DNA from: an uncultured Blastocatellia bacterium
Lineage (GTDB): Bacteria > Acidobacteriota > Blastocatellia > Pyrinomonadales > Pyrinomonadaceae
DNA: 64,000 nucleotides
Assembly (NCBI GenBank): GCA_946480785.1
Contig: CAMLLD010000017.1
Location: forward strand, 17,833 to 81,832
Direction: 5' to 3'
A model generated the notes under the pieces. That model saw only the letters and a program-made list of their open reading frames with translations, did not search any database and was not told the DNA's origin. Shown here one piece after another: positions 54,545-63,699 of this stretch. Each line of letters opens with the position of its first letter. Within the stretch, counting starts at the first letter, position 1. The position numbers were made by a program, and so were the translations under genes.

Positions 54545-55795
54545 ATGAAACACCGTAACTCGGCGAGGGAACTCGCGCGCAAGCGCGGCCCCGTCTCTCG
54601 AATACTGTCTGTGCTGCTTTTCGCCAACTTGATCTTCGCCACACATTCAGGCGCCGCGCCGGCTCCTCAGGGCTCACACTTTATCGATCCGACCGCAATC
54701 GTTCAGTGCGGAGCGAACCCTTGCAGCTTCGGGTCGAACGTATATATCGGTCCTTTCGCCATCCTCACGGCTGGTCCAGGCGCAGGCAATAAAAAAACTC
54801 CGGCCATCACGATCGGGAACGACAGCAACGTGCAGGACAACACGATACTCGACGCGACGGCGGGACCGATCGCGCTCGGCGAAAGGGTCATCATTGCTCA
54901 CGGTGCAGCCATCTACGGAGGAGCCAAAATCGGCGTGACTGGAACGTGCCGTCCAAATAACGTCATGTTCTGTGCTTCTTTCGTCGGGTTCAATTCCGAA
55001 GTTGCCGAGAATGCCGTTGTGCAACGTGATGCGATGGTGACCCACCTTGCCAAAGTGGACGCTGGTGTGACTATTCCTTCCGGGCGGGTCGTGCCGCCGG
55101 GCGTTGAGATTAAGACCAACGCGGATGCGTGGAAGAAAACAGTAAAGATTACTCAGGCCGATCGCGAGTTCATGGCCGATGTGATTCGCGTAAATGTGGC
55201 TCTCGCCGCCGGCTACACTACGCTGGCAAGGATCCCTGACAATGTCTGCGGCATAAGCGTCAATCCCGAAACACCTTTCATACGAGAGAGTCTTGCCCCG
55301 TCATTCGATGGGGAACGAAAGCGCGATCCAACGTTCCCCAACCGTATCATCGGCAACATTATCTTTACCCAGGCAACGCCGCCGGGTGACGATCGCAAGA
55401 ACATCTCGCTTCGGGCTGACGAAGGAACGCCCTTCGCTGTAGGAACGATCCATTTCCTGGGCGATTACACGACCTTTCACGCGCTCGAACATACGCAGTT
55501 GAGGCTTGGCGCAGACGGCGAATATGGCGCCGGTAGCCTCGTACACGGCGGCAAAGACACCATCACGAGCACTGGAAGCAAATTCAAACTTGGAGAGGAC
55601 GCGGTCTATTACAACTCGACGGCCGGCGACAACTGCACGATAGGCGAGATGAGTTTTGTTGCGAACAGTAATCTGGAATCAGGATTTACGGTCGATGCGA
55701 AGACCGTGTATATGGCTGGAGTAGTAAGGAGGATCGAGTGGACACGAAGACCGCGTCCAACAGTAAAGAACGACCGTGAGAGATGTCCGCGTTAA
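54545..55795 (+). CDS. Secreted left-handed beta-helix protein, gamma-carbonic-anhydrase-like
   Basis: 416 residues. Signal peptide (ILSVLLFANLIFATHSGA), then two regions of hexapeptide-type turns: residues about 45-190 (IGPFAILTAGPG, AITIGNDSNVQDNTIL, GPIALGERVIIAHGAAIYGG) and about 290-390. The first resembles gamma-class carbonic anhydrases (a His in VIIAHGAAIYGG), but the full three-histidine zinc set could not be confirmed by eye, and the length is almost double that of Cam-type enzymes. Exported enzyme or structural protein. Its last 20 bases overlap the lipoprotein gene that follows, which suggests a pair. Confidence 0.7.
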   Translation: MKHRNSARELARKRGPVSRILSVLLFANLIFATHSGAAPAPQGSHFIDPTAIVQCGANPCSFGSNVYIGPFAILTAGPGAGNKKTPAITIGNDSNVQDNTILDATAGPIALGERVIIAHGAAIYGGAKIGVTGTCRPNNVMFCASFVGFNSEVAENAVVQRDAMVTHLAKVDAGVTIPSGRVVPPGVEIKTNADAWKKTVKITQADREFMADVIRVNVALAAGYTTLARIPDNVCGISVNPETPFIRESLAPSFDGERKRDPTFPNRIIGNIIFTQATPPGDDRKNISLRADEGTPFAVGTIHFLGDYTTFHALEHTQLRLGADGEYGAGSLVHGGKDTITSTGSKFKLGEDAVYYNSTAGDNCTIGEMSFVANSNLESGFTVDAKTVYMAGVVRRIEWTRRPRPTVKNDRERCPR

Positions 55796-56261
55796 CTTCG
55801 CCGAGGTTCTCCCGGCCGTTGCCATCTTCACGTTCTTATTAGTGACAACGGCTTGTGGCACGAAAGCGGAGAGACACGCGATTGTCTCTCCGCCGGTGCA
55901 AAATCTGACGGCGACGCTCGAAGATGAAGTTCACGATCTCCCGGGCGGAGAGATTGAATGGTCCACGTATTGGCGTCTCTGCTGGGATAAATACGAGCGA
56001 GCCGGCGGATATGAACTTCAGTCGCTGACGTCGGAGGGCGCCTCGGATAAATTGCAGCGCCAGAGCGAACGCTGCTTCCGTATCGAAGTCGCCGCCGGGC
56101 AGAACCCGAAGAGCGAGGGACTGCACGATCGCGATCTACAACTTGCGCTACGATCCACTGAACTTTCCTACCGCGTGCGCGCCGTCCTTGCCGATGGTCA
56201 GTTCAGCGAATGGTCGCAGCCGTTAACCGTCGCCAAGCCAACCAGCAACAAAGATCCATAA
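55776..56261 (+). CDS. Small lipoprotein, unknown function
   Basis: 161 residues from a GTG. Lipoprotein signal (VAIFTFLLVTTACGTK). The mature part looks like one fibronectin-III-like beta-sandwich (WSTYWRLCWDKYERAGGYELQ...ELSYRVRAVLADGQFSEWSQPL). It overlaps the beta-helix gene by 20 bases in another frame, so the two are probably co-expressed and may act together at the cell surface. No catalytic motif. Confidence 0.72.
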   Translation: MRDVRVNFAEVLPAVAIFTFLLVTTACGTKAERHAIVSPPVQNLTATLEDEVHDLPGGEIEWSTYWRLCWDKYERAGGYELQSLTSEGASDKLQRQSERCFRIEVAAGQNPKSEGLHDRDLQLALRSTELSYRVRAVLADGQFSEWSQPLTVAKPTSNKDP

Positions 56262-56309
56262 ACAGACGGTTTGATCTGTCTGAGTGTGAATGCTACTTTG
56301 TCGGTCTTT

Positions 56310-57188
56310 ATGGCGATAAGGCTGGTGGCGCTCGATCTCGATGGAACACTACTCGATCCTCGTGGCCGCATCACTCAACGTAACCTGAACGCAATCGAAA
56401 GCGCGCGCGCTGCGGGCGTGCGCGTCGCACTCGTCACCGGCCGCCGCTTTCGCGACTCGCGCCCAGTCGCGCTCGAGCTCGGTCTCGACGTGCCGCTCAT
56501 CTCGCATAACGGCGCGCTCACGAAGCACGCGGAAACGCTGCAAACAGTTGCTGTGCTGCCGTTGCCGCTCGACGCCGCACGCGAATCGTTGCGCGTCGGA
56601 CGCAGCGCGGGCGCTGATGCTTTATTGAGCGACGATCACGAGGGACTCGGCGTACTCGTTTACGATCATCTCAGCGGCGACAACGTCGCGGTTCATCGTT
56701 ACATTACTTGGGCGACGCGGCTGCACGGCGGCGACGAAGGACGAAACGCTGTCCAGCAGGTTGACTCGCTGGAAAACTACCTCGATCATGAACCCATTCA
56801 TCTCGCGTTTTCCGGACGTTGTGTGGCGATGGACCAACTCGAGGAGTTGCTCAAGTCGGAATTGGGCGATAGTGTGAAAGTTCTCAGCACGAAGTATCTG
56901 GAACAGGACTTCACGCTCATCGACGTCGTGAATCCGGCGGCTTCGAAAGGCGCGGGTGTGGCCGCGGCGGCAGCGGAGTTGAACATCGGCGCGGCAGAGA
57001 TCATGGCCGTCGGCGACAACTACAACGATCTCGAGATGCTGCTCTTCGCGGGCACCGGCGTGGTGATGGCGAATGCGCCGCTCACGTTGCGCGAGATTCC
57101 CGGCTTGCATCCGACCGCGTCGAATGTCGAAGATGGCGTGGCCCTGGCAATCGAACGATTCATTCTTCAACCCGGTAAGGAGACATAA
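56310..57188 (+). CDS. HAD-superfamily (Cof-type) phosphatase
   Basis: 292 residues from the ATG at 56310. HAD motif I DLDGTLLD right at the N-terminus, motif II LVTGRR, conserved lysine before motif IV (NPAASKGAGVAAAA), and motif IV GDNYNDLEML. The C2B cap between motifs II and III is that of Cof/YidA phosphatases, which act on sugar phosphates or FMN. The substrate is unknown. The stop TAA is followed at once by the ATG of the cyclophilin gene. Confidence 0.92.
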   Translation: MAIRLVALDLDGTLLDPRGRITQRNLNAIESARAAGVRVALVTGRRFRDSRPVALELGLDVPLISHNGALTKHAETLQTVAVLPLPLDAARESLRVGRSAGADALLSDDHEGLGVLVYDHLSGDNVAVHRYITWATRLHGGDEGRNAVQQVDSLENYLDHEPIHLAFSGRCVAMDQLEELLKSELGDSVKVLSTKYLEQDFTLIDVVNPAASKGAGVAAAAAELNIGAAEIMAVGDNYNDLEMLLFAGTGVVMANAPLTLREIPGLHPTASNVEDGVALAIERFILQPGKET

Positions 57189-57671
57189 ATGGCAAATCGA
57201 ACGGCAGTGATTCAAACAAACAAAGGCACCATTCGCGTCGAGCTGTTGGAGTCAGACGCGCCGAAGACGACCGAGAATTTCATTACCCTCGCGGAGCGTG
57301 GTTACTACGACGGCATCATCTTTCACCGGGTAATCAAGGGCTTCATGATTCAGGGCGGCGACCCGACGGGCACCGGGCGCGGTGGCGAGTCGGCGTGGGG
57401 CGGGCGTTTCAATGACGAGATCAACCCGAAGTCGGAAGTTTATCAGCGCGGTTACAAAGCGGGGACGATGGCGATGGCGAACGCTGGTCCAAACACGAAC
57501 GGCTCGCAGTTTTTCATCATGCACGTGGATTATCCGCTGCCGCCGAGCTACACGATCTTCGGGCGCGTGACTGAAGGACAGGACGTTGTTAACGCGATCG
57601 CGACGTCGCAGACGGATCGTGGCGATCGTCCGACGCAAGAGATCAAGATGGAGAAAGTGACGATCGAGTAA
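57189..57671 (+). CDS. Cyclophilin-type peptidylprolyl isomerase
   Basis: 160 residues, no signal peptide, so cytoplasmic. Active-site pattern FHRVIKGFMIQGGDPTGTG, with the catalytic Arg in FHR, and AMANAGPNTNGSQFFI are intact. Catalyses cis-trans isomerisation of proline bonds during folding. Adjacent to the HAD gene with no gap. Its last 29 bases overlap thiD tail to tail. Confidence 0.95.
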   Translation: MANRTAVIQTNKGTIRVELLESDAPKTTENFITLAERGYYDGIIFHRVIKGFMIQGGDPTGTGRGGESAWGGRFNDEINPKSEVYQRGYKAGTMAMANAGPNTNGSQFFIMHVDYPLPPSYTIFGRVTEGQDVVNAIATSQTDRGDRPTQEIKMEKVTIE

Positions 57672-58431
57672 TAGTGCGGATCTGTTCGGTGAGGTACTTT
57701 TTAGCGGCGTCGATCGCGTCGATCAGTGAGAGACCGAGGGCGAGGTTAGCGGCGATCGCTGCCGAGAGCGTGCAGCCAGTGCCGTGAACTTCGCCCACAT
57801 CTATGTACACCTCCCTAAAGGTAGTAAAGCGGCCAGCGTCGTCGATCAAGATATCCACTGCGTCCGCCTGCAGCTCCGATCTGTGTCCTCCCTTTACCAG
57901 CACTGCGGGCGCGCCGAGAAGTTTGATGGCTTCGGCGGCGCGCTTCATGTCGGCTTCGGAGTTGATCGGGAAACCAGCGAGGCGCTCGGCTTCGGGAATG
58001 TTTGGTGTTACCAGGCGCGCTAGCGGTAGTAAGTTGTTCTTTAAGATTTGAAAAGCCTCGTCGCCGATCAGATCGTGACCTGAGGTCGAGATCATCACGG
58101 GATCGACAACGGGCGCGGGCAGATCCTCGTCACGAAAGAGACGCACCACTTCTTTAACGATTTCCGCAGTGGGCAACATTCCCGTCTTGACTGCTGCCAC
58201 GTGTGCGTCTGTGATAATAGGTTCGATCTGCGCGCGTAACGTCGCCGCCGACTGATGCTCCGCGCCAAACACGCGCTGCGCGTTTTGGAAAGTGATCGAC
58301 GTGATCGCAGCGACAGGAAAGCAACCGAACGCTGCGATCGTCTTTATATCGGCAACAATGCCCGCGCCACCCGAAGGATCGAGGCCCGCTATCGTCAGTA
58401 CCACCGGTTTGTCGTTATCGAGTGCACGCAT
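57643..58431 (-). CDS. thiD: Hydroxymethylpyrimidine/phosphomethylpyrimidine kinase
   Basis: 262 residues. Ribokinase-fold enzyme phosphorylating the thiamine pyrimidine moiety. Characteristic GLDPSGGAGIVADIKTIAAFG at the N-terminus, VDPVMISTSG, TPNIPEAERLAG, VLVKGGHR and the C-terminal catalytic loop VHGTGCTLSAAIAANLA. It lies three bases downstream of a ThiE/TenI-family gene, so the two form a small thiamine unit. Confidence 0.96.
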   Translation of the reverse strand: MRALDNDKPVVLTIAGLDPSGGAGIVADIKTIAAFGCFPVAAITSITFQNAQRVFGAEHQSAATLRAQIEPIITDAHVAAVKTGMLPTAEIVKEVVRLFRDEDLPAPVVDPVMISTSGHDLIGDEAFQILKNNLLPLARLVTPNIPEAERLAGFPINSEADMKRAAEAIKLLGAPAVLVKGGHRSELQADAVDILIDDAGRFTTFREVYIDVGEVHGTGCTLSAAIAANLALGLSLIDAIDAAKKYLTEQIRTITRSSLSPS

Positions 58432-58434
58432 TGT

Positions 58435-59061
58435 TTATTGAGCGAACCAACTGATCCCGGCAAAGCCACTCGCGCCCGCCGCGTAACAACTCTCGGCATT
58501 ATCGAGCGTCACTCCGCCGATCGCCAGCACCGGAAAACCTCGCAACTCACTCGTCACGTGTTGCAGCTTTTCCAACCCCTGCGGTGGACCATACGCGCGC
58601 TTCGATTCAGTCTCAAACACCGGCCCAAACACGACAAAGTCTGCGCCTTCGTCGCGCGCCCGTCGCGCCTCGTCAAGCGAATGCGTTGAAACTCCGATCA
58701 GAAACTCCGCACCGCACGCTTCACGCACCACACGAGTTGGTAGCGAAACGGACGTGAGATGAACGCCGTCAGCGCCAGCTGCACGCGCGACGTCGAAACG
58801 ATCGTTAACGAGCAAGCGCGTCGCACTACCGCGCGTGATTTCTACGGCACGAGCAACGAGTTCATACAACCCACTCGTAGGTAGCTTTTTTTCGCGAATC
58901 TGAAAGAGGGGGACTTTGCGGATTACTGCGGTTTCGATCAAACGCAGGATAGCAGCGAACTCCGGCCGGATAGAACCAAGCTGTAGATCGTCACGAGTTG
59001 TTCGACTGCTCGTCGCGCCGCTCGTTATCGCGTAGAGAATCGGTTGTGACACGTCGAACAT
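58435..59061 (-). CDS. Thiamine-phosphate synthase family protein (ThiE/TenI)
   Basis: 208 residues. TIM-barrel with ILYAITSG, VPLFQIREKKLPTSG, LLVNDRFDVARAAGADGVHL, IGVSTHSLDEARRARDEGADFVVFGPVF and VLAIGGVTLDNAESCYAAGA. This fits thiamine-phosphate synthase or the related tautomerase TenI; the LYAITSG start and STHS favour ThiE but do not prove it. The ATG at 59061 overlaps the upstream membrane-protein gene by 71 bases, unusually long for this window. thiD follows after three bases. Confidence 0.88.
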   Translation of the reverse strand: MFDVSQPILYAITSGATSSRTTRDDLQLGSIRPEFAAILRLIETAVIRKVPLFQIREKKLPTSGLYELVARAVEITRGSATRLLVNDRFDVARAAGADGVHLTSVSLPTRVVREACGAEFLIGVSTHSLDEARRARDEGADFVVFGPVFETESKRAYGPPQGLEKLQHVTSELRGFPVLAIGGVTLDNAESCYAAGASGFAGISWFAQ

Positions 59062-59371
59062 CAGGTTCTCGCGACGGCGCTATCTGATTTTGCAACGCGG
59101 TCACAGTCTGTCGGAAGTGGAAGATCTCCCAGATGGCGATGCCGAGGTTCAACAGCCCAATGCCGCTGACAGCGCCACGCACCCACCCTGACGCGACCAC
59201 AGCCTGCAAACCATGAATGCCTGTCTTCTGCGCCGCATATAACAGGAAGAAGTTGTTGCCCCAGTCGCCAAAGCCCCACATTCCCTGCGGCCACCACGGC
59301 GCCACCGTCAACGCGATCCCAATCTCCATGCAGAGAATGATGTAAAAAACGACACTGAGTTTGGCCGACAT
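58991..59371 (-). CDS. Small membrane protein, unknown
   Basis: 126 residues with three likely membrane spans (VVFYIILCMEIGIALTVAPW, NNFFLLYAAQK region, GAVSGIGLLNLGIAIWEIF) and a hydrophilic C-terminal tail that lies within the ThiE overlap. No family recognised. It starts immediately after the stop of the large TPR gene (59372) with no gap and overlaps the ThiE-like gene by 71 bases, so it is in the same transcript. Confidence 0.72.
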   Translation of the reverse strand: MSAKLSVVFYIILCMEIGIALTVAPWWPQGMWGFGDWGNNFFLLYAAQKTGIHGLQAVVASGWVRGAVSGIGLLNLGIAIWEIFHFRQTVTALQNQIAPSREPDVRRVTTDSLRDNERRDEQSNNS

Positions 59372-61666
59372 CTACTTCCCTTTTAGCTGACTCAGTTTAT
59401 CCGCCACTTCGCGATATGACACGTCCACTCCGTAGACTTCCGTATAAAACTCGCGCGCGTGTTTGAAGTCGCCGAGCTGCTCGTAGGCCGACGCCAGCTC
59501 GTAACGCATCGCCTGATACTCGTCTTCACTGTGCCCCGGCGCGGACAAGCCCTTCTTGAACCAGAGCACCGCCGCTTCCGGCATTCCCTTCTGCACGAAA
59601 CAATGACCGAGCATGTTGCAGCATTGCAAGAAGCGCGACGTGCCGTCAGCCGGCCGCACCAAACCTACGGAAGTCTGAAACTCCTGAATCGCTTCGTCAA
59701 CCAGGTCCATCTCCTTGTAGGCGGTGCCCATGTTGTAATGCGTCTCGAAGTCTTCGGTGACGATGTCGCCTTCTTCCGCCTCACGAAACTCTTCAAACAA
59801 CTCCGCGAGCCCCGCATCGATCCCGGCCCCGACCGGCGCCTTGACCGCGCCGTCATCATGCGAGTGCGAGTGCGAATGCGAGTCGTTGCCGCTCACCGCC
59901 TTCACCGGTTCGCCCGCGAGCGCGGCGTACGCACTCTCGTCGTCAAAAGCAATCGCTTCTTCCACGTGCGCTACCGGCAACTCCTCAACCCCGCCAAACT
60001 CAAACACCGCCGGCGCTTCAACCACCGGCTGCCCACCCGCAACAGCCGCGAGTTTATCGCGCCGCGACTGAATGTCGGGATGTGGTCCAAACTGCCGTTC
60101 GAGCATCTCGAGCGTATCGACCGCGATGTCCGAATAACCCTGCGCGATGTAGAAGTCGACGCTCTCCAGCTCCTGCCGCATCATGTTCTCGCGCCGCTCA
60201 CCTTCATCCTCACCGCCAACAGCGGGAGCAGAAGCGTCAGTCGCAAGTTCCTCGTTCAGATCGGCAAACGAAGCCGTGGGATCGGAGAACGTAGCTTCAG
60301 CCGGCGTGGCATTAACTTCAAACGCGTCGGCAGCATTCGTCTCGAACGCATCGGCGGCATTACTCTCAAACTCATCCGCCATCTGCGCCGCGGGCTGTTC
60401 GAGCTCGTCCTGATCCTGGACCACCGCAAACGTTTCAAACTCCGGCACGTCGTTCGACGCTTCTTCCGGCCGTGAAAAATCATCCGGCGATTCGTCCTGC
60501 AAACCGCCCAACAGATTCAGCCGATCGAGATAGCGCTGCTCGTCAGGCGCAAGCCGCACGAGCTGCGTCAACGCGTAACGCTCTTCATCAACCAGCTCCG
60601 ACGCTTCAGCAGATTCAGCAAGACGTTCGAGCGACGAGCGCAACGCGTCCATGTCGCGTTGCCACCAGTTAATCCGCACGAGCATGCGCAAAGCCGCCAC
60701 GTGATCGGGATTGCGATCGAGCACCTGGTTGACGATCTCGAGTAACTCTCGCTCTTCGCGGCCCGCGAGCATGCGCTCGATGATCGTCGAGAGAATGCGA
60801 ATCACTTCGTCAACTTCGCCGGTCTTCAAATACAAACGCGTGACCGGCAGAAACTGCGTGTAGTTCGCGCTGTCCTGGGCCATCAATAGCGACGTGGCCT
60901 TCTCCGCGCCGCGCGGATCTTCCGCTTCGAGGTACGCGCGCGCGAGCATCGACACCAGTTCCGGATCGTCTTCTTTGCCTTCGACCGCGTGTTCGAGCAC
61001 TTCAGCCGCTTCGTCGGCAGTACCGCGCGCGATGTGCGACTCGAGCAGACCGCGCAACGCTTCGCGATCGTCGCGCGCGAGCTTCAACGCTTTCGCATAA
61101 GCATCGAGCGCCTTGTCGTAAAAGTTGGTCTGATGCAAACGGTTCGCGGCGAGCACGAACGCTTCCGCAGCATCGTCGCGCATGTTCTCTTTAACGTAAC
61201 CGTCCGCGAGCTTGAGACGAATTTCAGTGTTGTTTGGATCGAGGTCGGCTATCTTGTGCAGGACTTCGAGCGTCTTCTTGTTGTCGCCCTGGCGCGTGTA
61301 AGCATCGGCGACGACGAGATACTGCGCGCGCGCATCATGGACCAGCCCCTGGTTAGCGTATAGTTCGGCGAGTTTGTAAGCGATGACGGGATCGTGCGTG
61401 CGCAGGCGCTCGATCTTCTTGTACATCGCGATCGCTTTGAGATTGAATTCCTGGGCGCTGTAGTGTTCGGCGATGCGCTCGAAACACGAGATGGCGTCTT
61501 CTTTTTTGCCGGAACGAACGTATAGATCGCCGAGCATGTTGAGGGTCGTCAGATCGTCGGGGTCGTTATCGACGATCTGCCGATACTCCTTGATGGCGGC
61601 GTTTATTTTTCCCTGAGAAAGAAATTTCTCAGCGGCTTTTAGAACCTTCGCTTTGTCGAAAGCCAT
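59372..61666 (-). CDS. Large TPR protein with acidic linker and His-Ser tract
   Basis: 764 residues, no signal peptide. At least eight TPR units in the first 330 residues (AIKEYRQIVDNDPDDLTTLNMLGDLY-type and others) and two more at the C-terminus. Between them lies a long acidic, low-complexity linker with an internal near-duplication (NAADAFETNAADAFEVNA), and a SHSHSHSHDDG tract near residue 595 encoded by a GAGTGC-type tandem repeat. Probably a cytoplasmic protein-protein interaction scaffold; metal binding by the His tract is possible but unproven. First gene of the minus-strand group running to thiD; divergent from the O-antigen-ligase-like gene across 81 bases. Confidence 0.85.
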   Translation of the reverse strand: MAFDKAKVLKAAEKFLSQGKINAAIKEYRQIVDNDPDDLTTLNMLGDLYVRSGKKEDAISCFERIAEHYSAQEFNLKAIAMYKKIERLRTHDPVIAYKLAELYANQGLVHDARAQYLVVADAYTRQGDNKKTLEVLHKIADLDPNNTEIRLKLADGYVKENMRDDAAEAFVLAANRLHQTNFYDKALDAYAKALKLARDDREALRGLLESHIARGTADEAAEVLEHAVEGKEDDPELVSMLARAYLEAEDPRGAEKATSLLMAQDSANYTQFLPVTRLYLKTGEVDEVIRILSTIIERMLAGREERELLEIVNQVLDRNPDHVAALRMLVRINWWQRDMDALRSSLERLAESAEASELVDEERYALTQLVRLAPDEQRYLDRLNLLGGLQDESPDDFSRPEEASNDVPEFETFAVVQDQDELEQPAAQMADEFESNAADAFETNAADAFEVNATPAEATFSDPTASFADLNEELATDASAPAVGGEDEGERRENMMRQELESVDFYIAQGYSDIAVDTLEMLERQFGPHPDIQSRRDKLAAVAGGQPVVEAPAVFEFGGVEELPVAHVEEAIAFDDESAYAALAGEPVKAVSGNDSHSHSHSHDDGAVKAPVGAGIDAGLAELFEEFREAEEGDIVTEDFETHYNMGTAYKEMDLVDEAIQEFQTSVGLVRPADGTSRFLQCCNMLGHCFVQKGMPEAAVLWFKKGLSAPGHSEDEYQAMRYELASAYEQLGDFKHAREFYTEVYGVDVSYREVADKLSQLKGK

Positions 61667-61747
61667 TAGGAATCTTAGGTATCATTAAAACGGACTTCGT
61701 CGGCGGGCAAAACAGCCGCGAGATACGCTAACATGCGTAAATAAAGG

Positions 61748-63193
61748 GTGTCAACGCAGCTATTTAGTGAACAAATTGGGCAGCGGATCGCGCTCGCGGG
61801 ACTGCTCCTTTACGTGGCGTTTGCGCCTCATTCGGTCGCCGCGAGCGCGATTGGTGTGGCGATCGCGGGCATTGGTTGGGTAATTAGATCGGTCCGCACG
61901 CGCAGTCTCGGGTTAAGCCGGTCTAAATTCGATCTGGTTATCGTGCTGTCGCTCGTTTGGACCAGCCTCTCATCGTTTCTCTCAGAAGAACCGTCGATCA
62001 GTATCGCCAAACTGCAATCGTCGTGGTGTGTGTTTCTGTTTTATTTGACGCGCGCGGTGCTCACGCGACGCTCGGCGCTTTTGCTGGTCGCGGTGTTGAT
62101 ACTTTCGGGATGTGTGGGCAGTGTTTACAGTGCTTACGATCTGTTGCGCGGGCGCGGCGTGGTAGTGGAATCGATCGCGCCGGAGAGTGTGTTCCTTCAA
62201 GTTCCGGTTCAGAAAGGCGATACGATTTGGCGCGTTGGCAAGCGGCGAGTCTATTCGGTGTCGGAGATCGATGAGGCGTTGCGCGCAGCACCGGTTGATG
62301 CGCCCTTGACCGTTAGCCTGATATCGCAGGGCGAGCACGTTGAGCGTGCGGTGACCTTAACGTCACGGCAGTCTGCATCACCGTCAGGTGTAACCGGCAC
62401 TGAACGCAATCACCATTTCCGCGCGTCTGGTTGGACGCGGCACTACGAAACGTTTGCCGAGCTGCTTCAGATCATCGCGCAACTCGCACTCGGCCTCGCG
62501 CTGGCGCATCTGCGGAATCACGGTCCAAACAAATACTTCCGCATCGCGCTGGCCGCAGTGTTGATATTGACTGCGGGCCTTGTATTCACAGCGATGCGCA
62601 CGGTGATCGTTGCGTTTGTGCTCGCCGCGTGCGTGATCGCGTGGCGCTCGCTGCGCGGCGCGTACAAAGTCGGCTTCACTTTTGCGCTGTTCTTTGTGCT
62701 CGCGTTCGGCGCGGTAGTCGTGTGGCAAACGCGTGCGCGCGACGCGCTTTTGCTCGACGATCCGAGCTCGGCGCTGCGTTTTGAAGTGGCCCGCATCGGT
62801 TTGTCGCGCATACCGCTGCATCCGATCTTCGGTCACGGCATGGATGCGATGAAGCAGCACTGGAACGAGTGGGGCTTTCCCGGTAAAGACATGCTGCACC
62901 TGCACTCGACGCCGCTGCAACTCGCTTTCGATCGCGGGCTGCCGATGCTCGTGCTTTGGGTGTGGATGATGGTCCTCTTCTGGACCGACATCGCTCGTTC
63001 GGAAAGAAGCGCCGCGGATCGGAGCGACACGCACGTCTACGGAATTCTGCTCGGCGGCCTGGGCGCGCTCACCGGCTTGCTCGCGAGTTCGCTCGTCAAC
63101 TACAACTACGGCGACGGCGAAGTGGCGATGCTGTTCTGGTGGCTGATGGGAGTCTGCGTATTTCTTGGTGGTCGTGTAAAATCCGAAGCATGA
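61748..63193 (+). CDS. O-antigen ligase/polymerase-like membrane protein with PDZ-like insert
   Basis: 481 residues from a GTG. About ten membrane spans and a Wzy_C/WaaL-type loop (HPIFGHGMDAMKQHWNEWGF followed by KDMLHLHSTPLQLAFDRG). Unusually, residues about 138-208 between early spans look like a PDZ domain (VPVQKGDTIWRVGKRRVYSV, SEIDEALRAAPVDAPLTVSL). Such ligases join polysaccharide to lipid carriers at the outer face of the inner membrane. The stop overlaps the DinB gene start as ATGA. No other glycan genes are nearby. Confidence 0.87.
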   Translation: MSTQLFSEQIGQRIALAGLLLYVAFAPHSVAASAIGVAIAGIGWVIRSVRTRSLGLSRSKFDLVIVLSLVWTSLSSFLSEEPSISIAKLQSSWCVFLFYLTRAVLTRRSALLLVAVLILSGCVGSVYSAYDLLRGRGVVVESIAPESVFLQVPVQKGDTIWRVGKRRVYSVSEIDEALRAAPVDAPLTVSLISQGEHVERAVTLTSRQSASPSGVTGTERNHHFRASGWTRHYETFAELLQIIAQLALGLALAHLRNHGPNKYFRIALAAVLILTAGLVFTAMRTVIVAFVLAACVIAWRSLRGAYKVGFTFALFFVLAFGAVVVWQTRARDALLLDDPSSALRFEVARIGLSRIPLHPIFGHGMDAMKQHWNEWGFPGKDMLHLHSTPLQLAFDRGLPMLVLWVWMMVLFWTDIARSERSAADRSDTHVYGILLGGLGALTGLLASSLVNYNYGDGEVAMLFWWLMGVCVFLGGRVKSEA

Positions 63194-63699
63194 CTCAACC
63201 CCAGGCAAACGAAGCCGCTTCCTATTACTTTCGCTACATCGATCTCGCGCGCACCGACGACATCGTTTCATATCTCGACCAGCAGATGAACGAGACGCTG
63301 CCGTTTCTGCAAAACATTTCTGAAGAGCAGTCGACGCATCGTTACGCGCCGGACAAGTGGTCCATTCGCGAGCTCTGGAACCACGTCAACGACGGCGAAC
63401 GGATCTTTTGCGGTCGGGCGTTGTGGTTTGCGCGCGGGTTCACGGATCCGCTGCCGAGTTTCGATCAGGAGATCGCGGTGGCGGGCGCGCAGGCGAACGA
63501 GACGTCGTGGGCGGATCTGGTCGAGGAGTTTCGGGTTGTGCGTTTGGGCACGCTCACCTTCTTGCGCAATCTTCCTGACGAAGCGTGGTCGCGCACCGGC
63601 GTCGCGAGCGACAATCCCGTCTCGGTGAACGCCCTCGCCTACATCATCGGCGGCCACCTCGCCCACCACGTAAACGTCCTGAAAGAGCGGTATCTCTAA
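63190..63699 (+). CDS. DinB/YfiT-family metal-binding protein
   Basis: 169 residues from the ATG at 63190. Four-helix DinB fold with the typical metal histidines in SIRELWNHVNDGE and at the C-terminus GGHLAHHVNVLKERY. Members bind divalent metal and several are thiol transferases (bacillithiol/mycothiol S-transferase-like); the substrate is unknown. Coupled to the upstream ligase-like gene by ATGA, although no functional link is obvious. Right after the stop the repeat island begins. Confidence 0.88.
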   Translation: MTQPQANEAASYYFRYIDLARTDDIVSYLDQQMNETLPFLQNISEEQSTHRYAPDKWSIRELWNHVNDGERIFCGRALWFARGFTDPLPSFDQEIAVAGAQANETSWADLVEEFRVVRLGTLTFLRNLPDEAWSRTGVASDNPVSVNALAYIIGGHLAHHVNVLKERYL

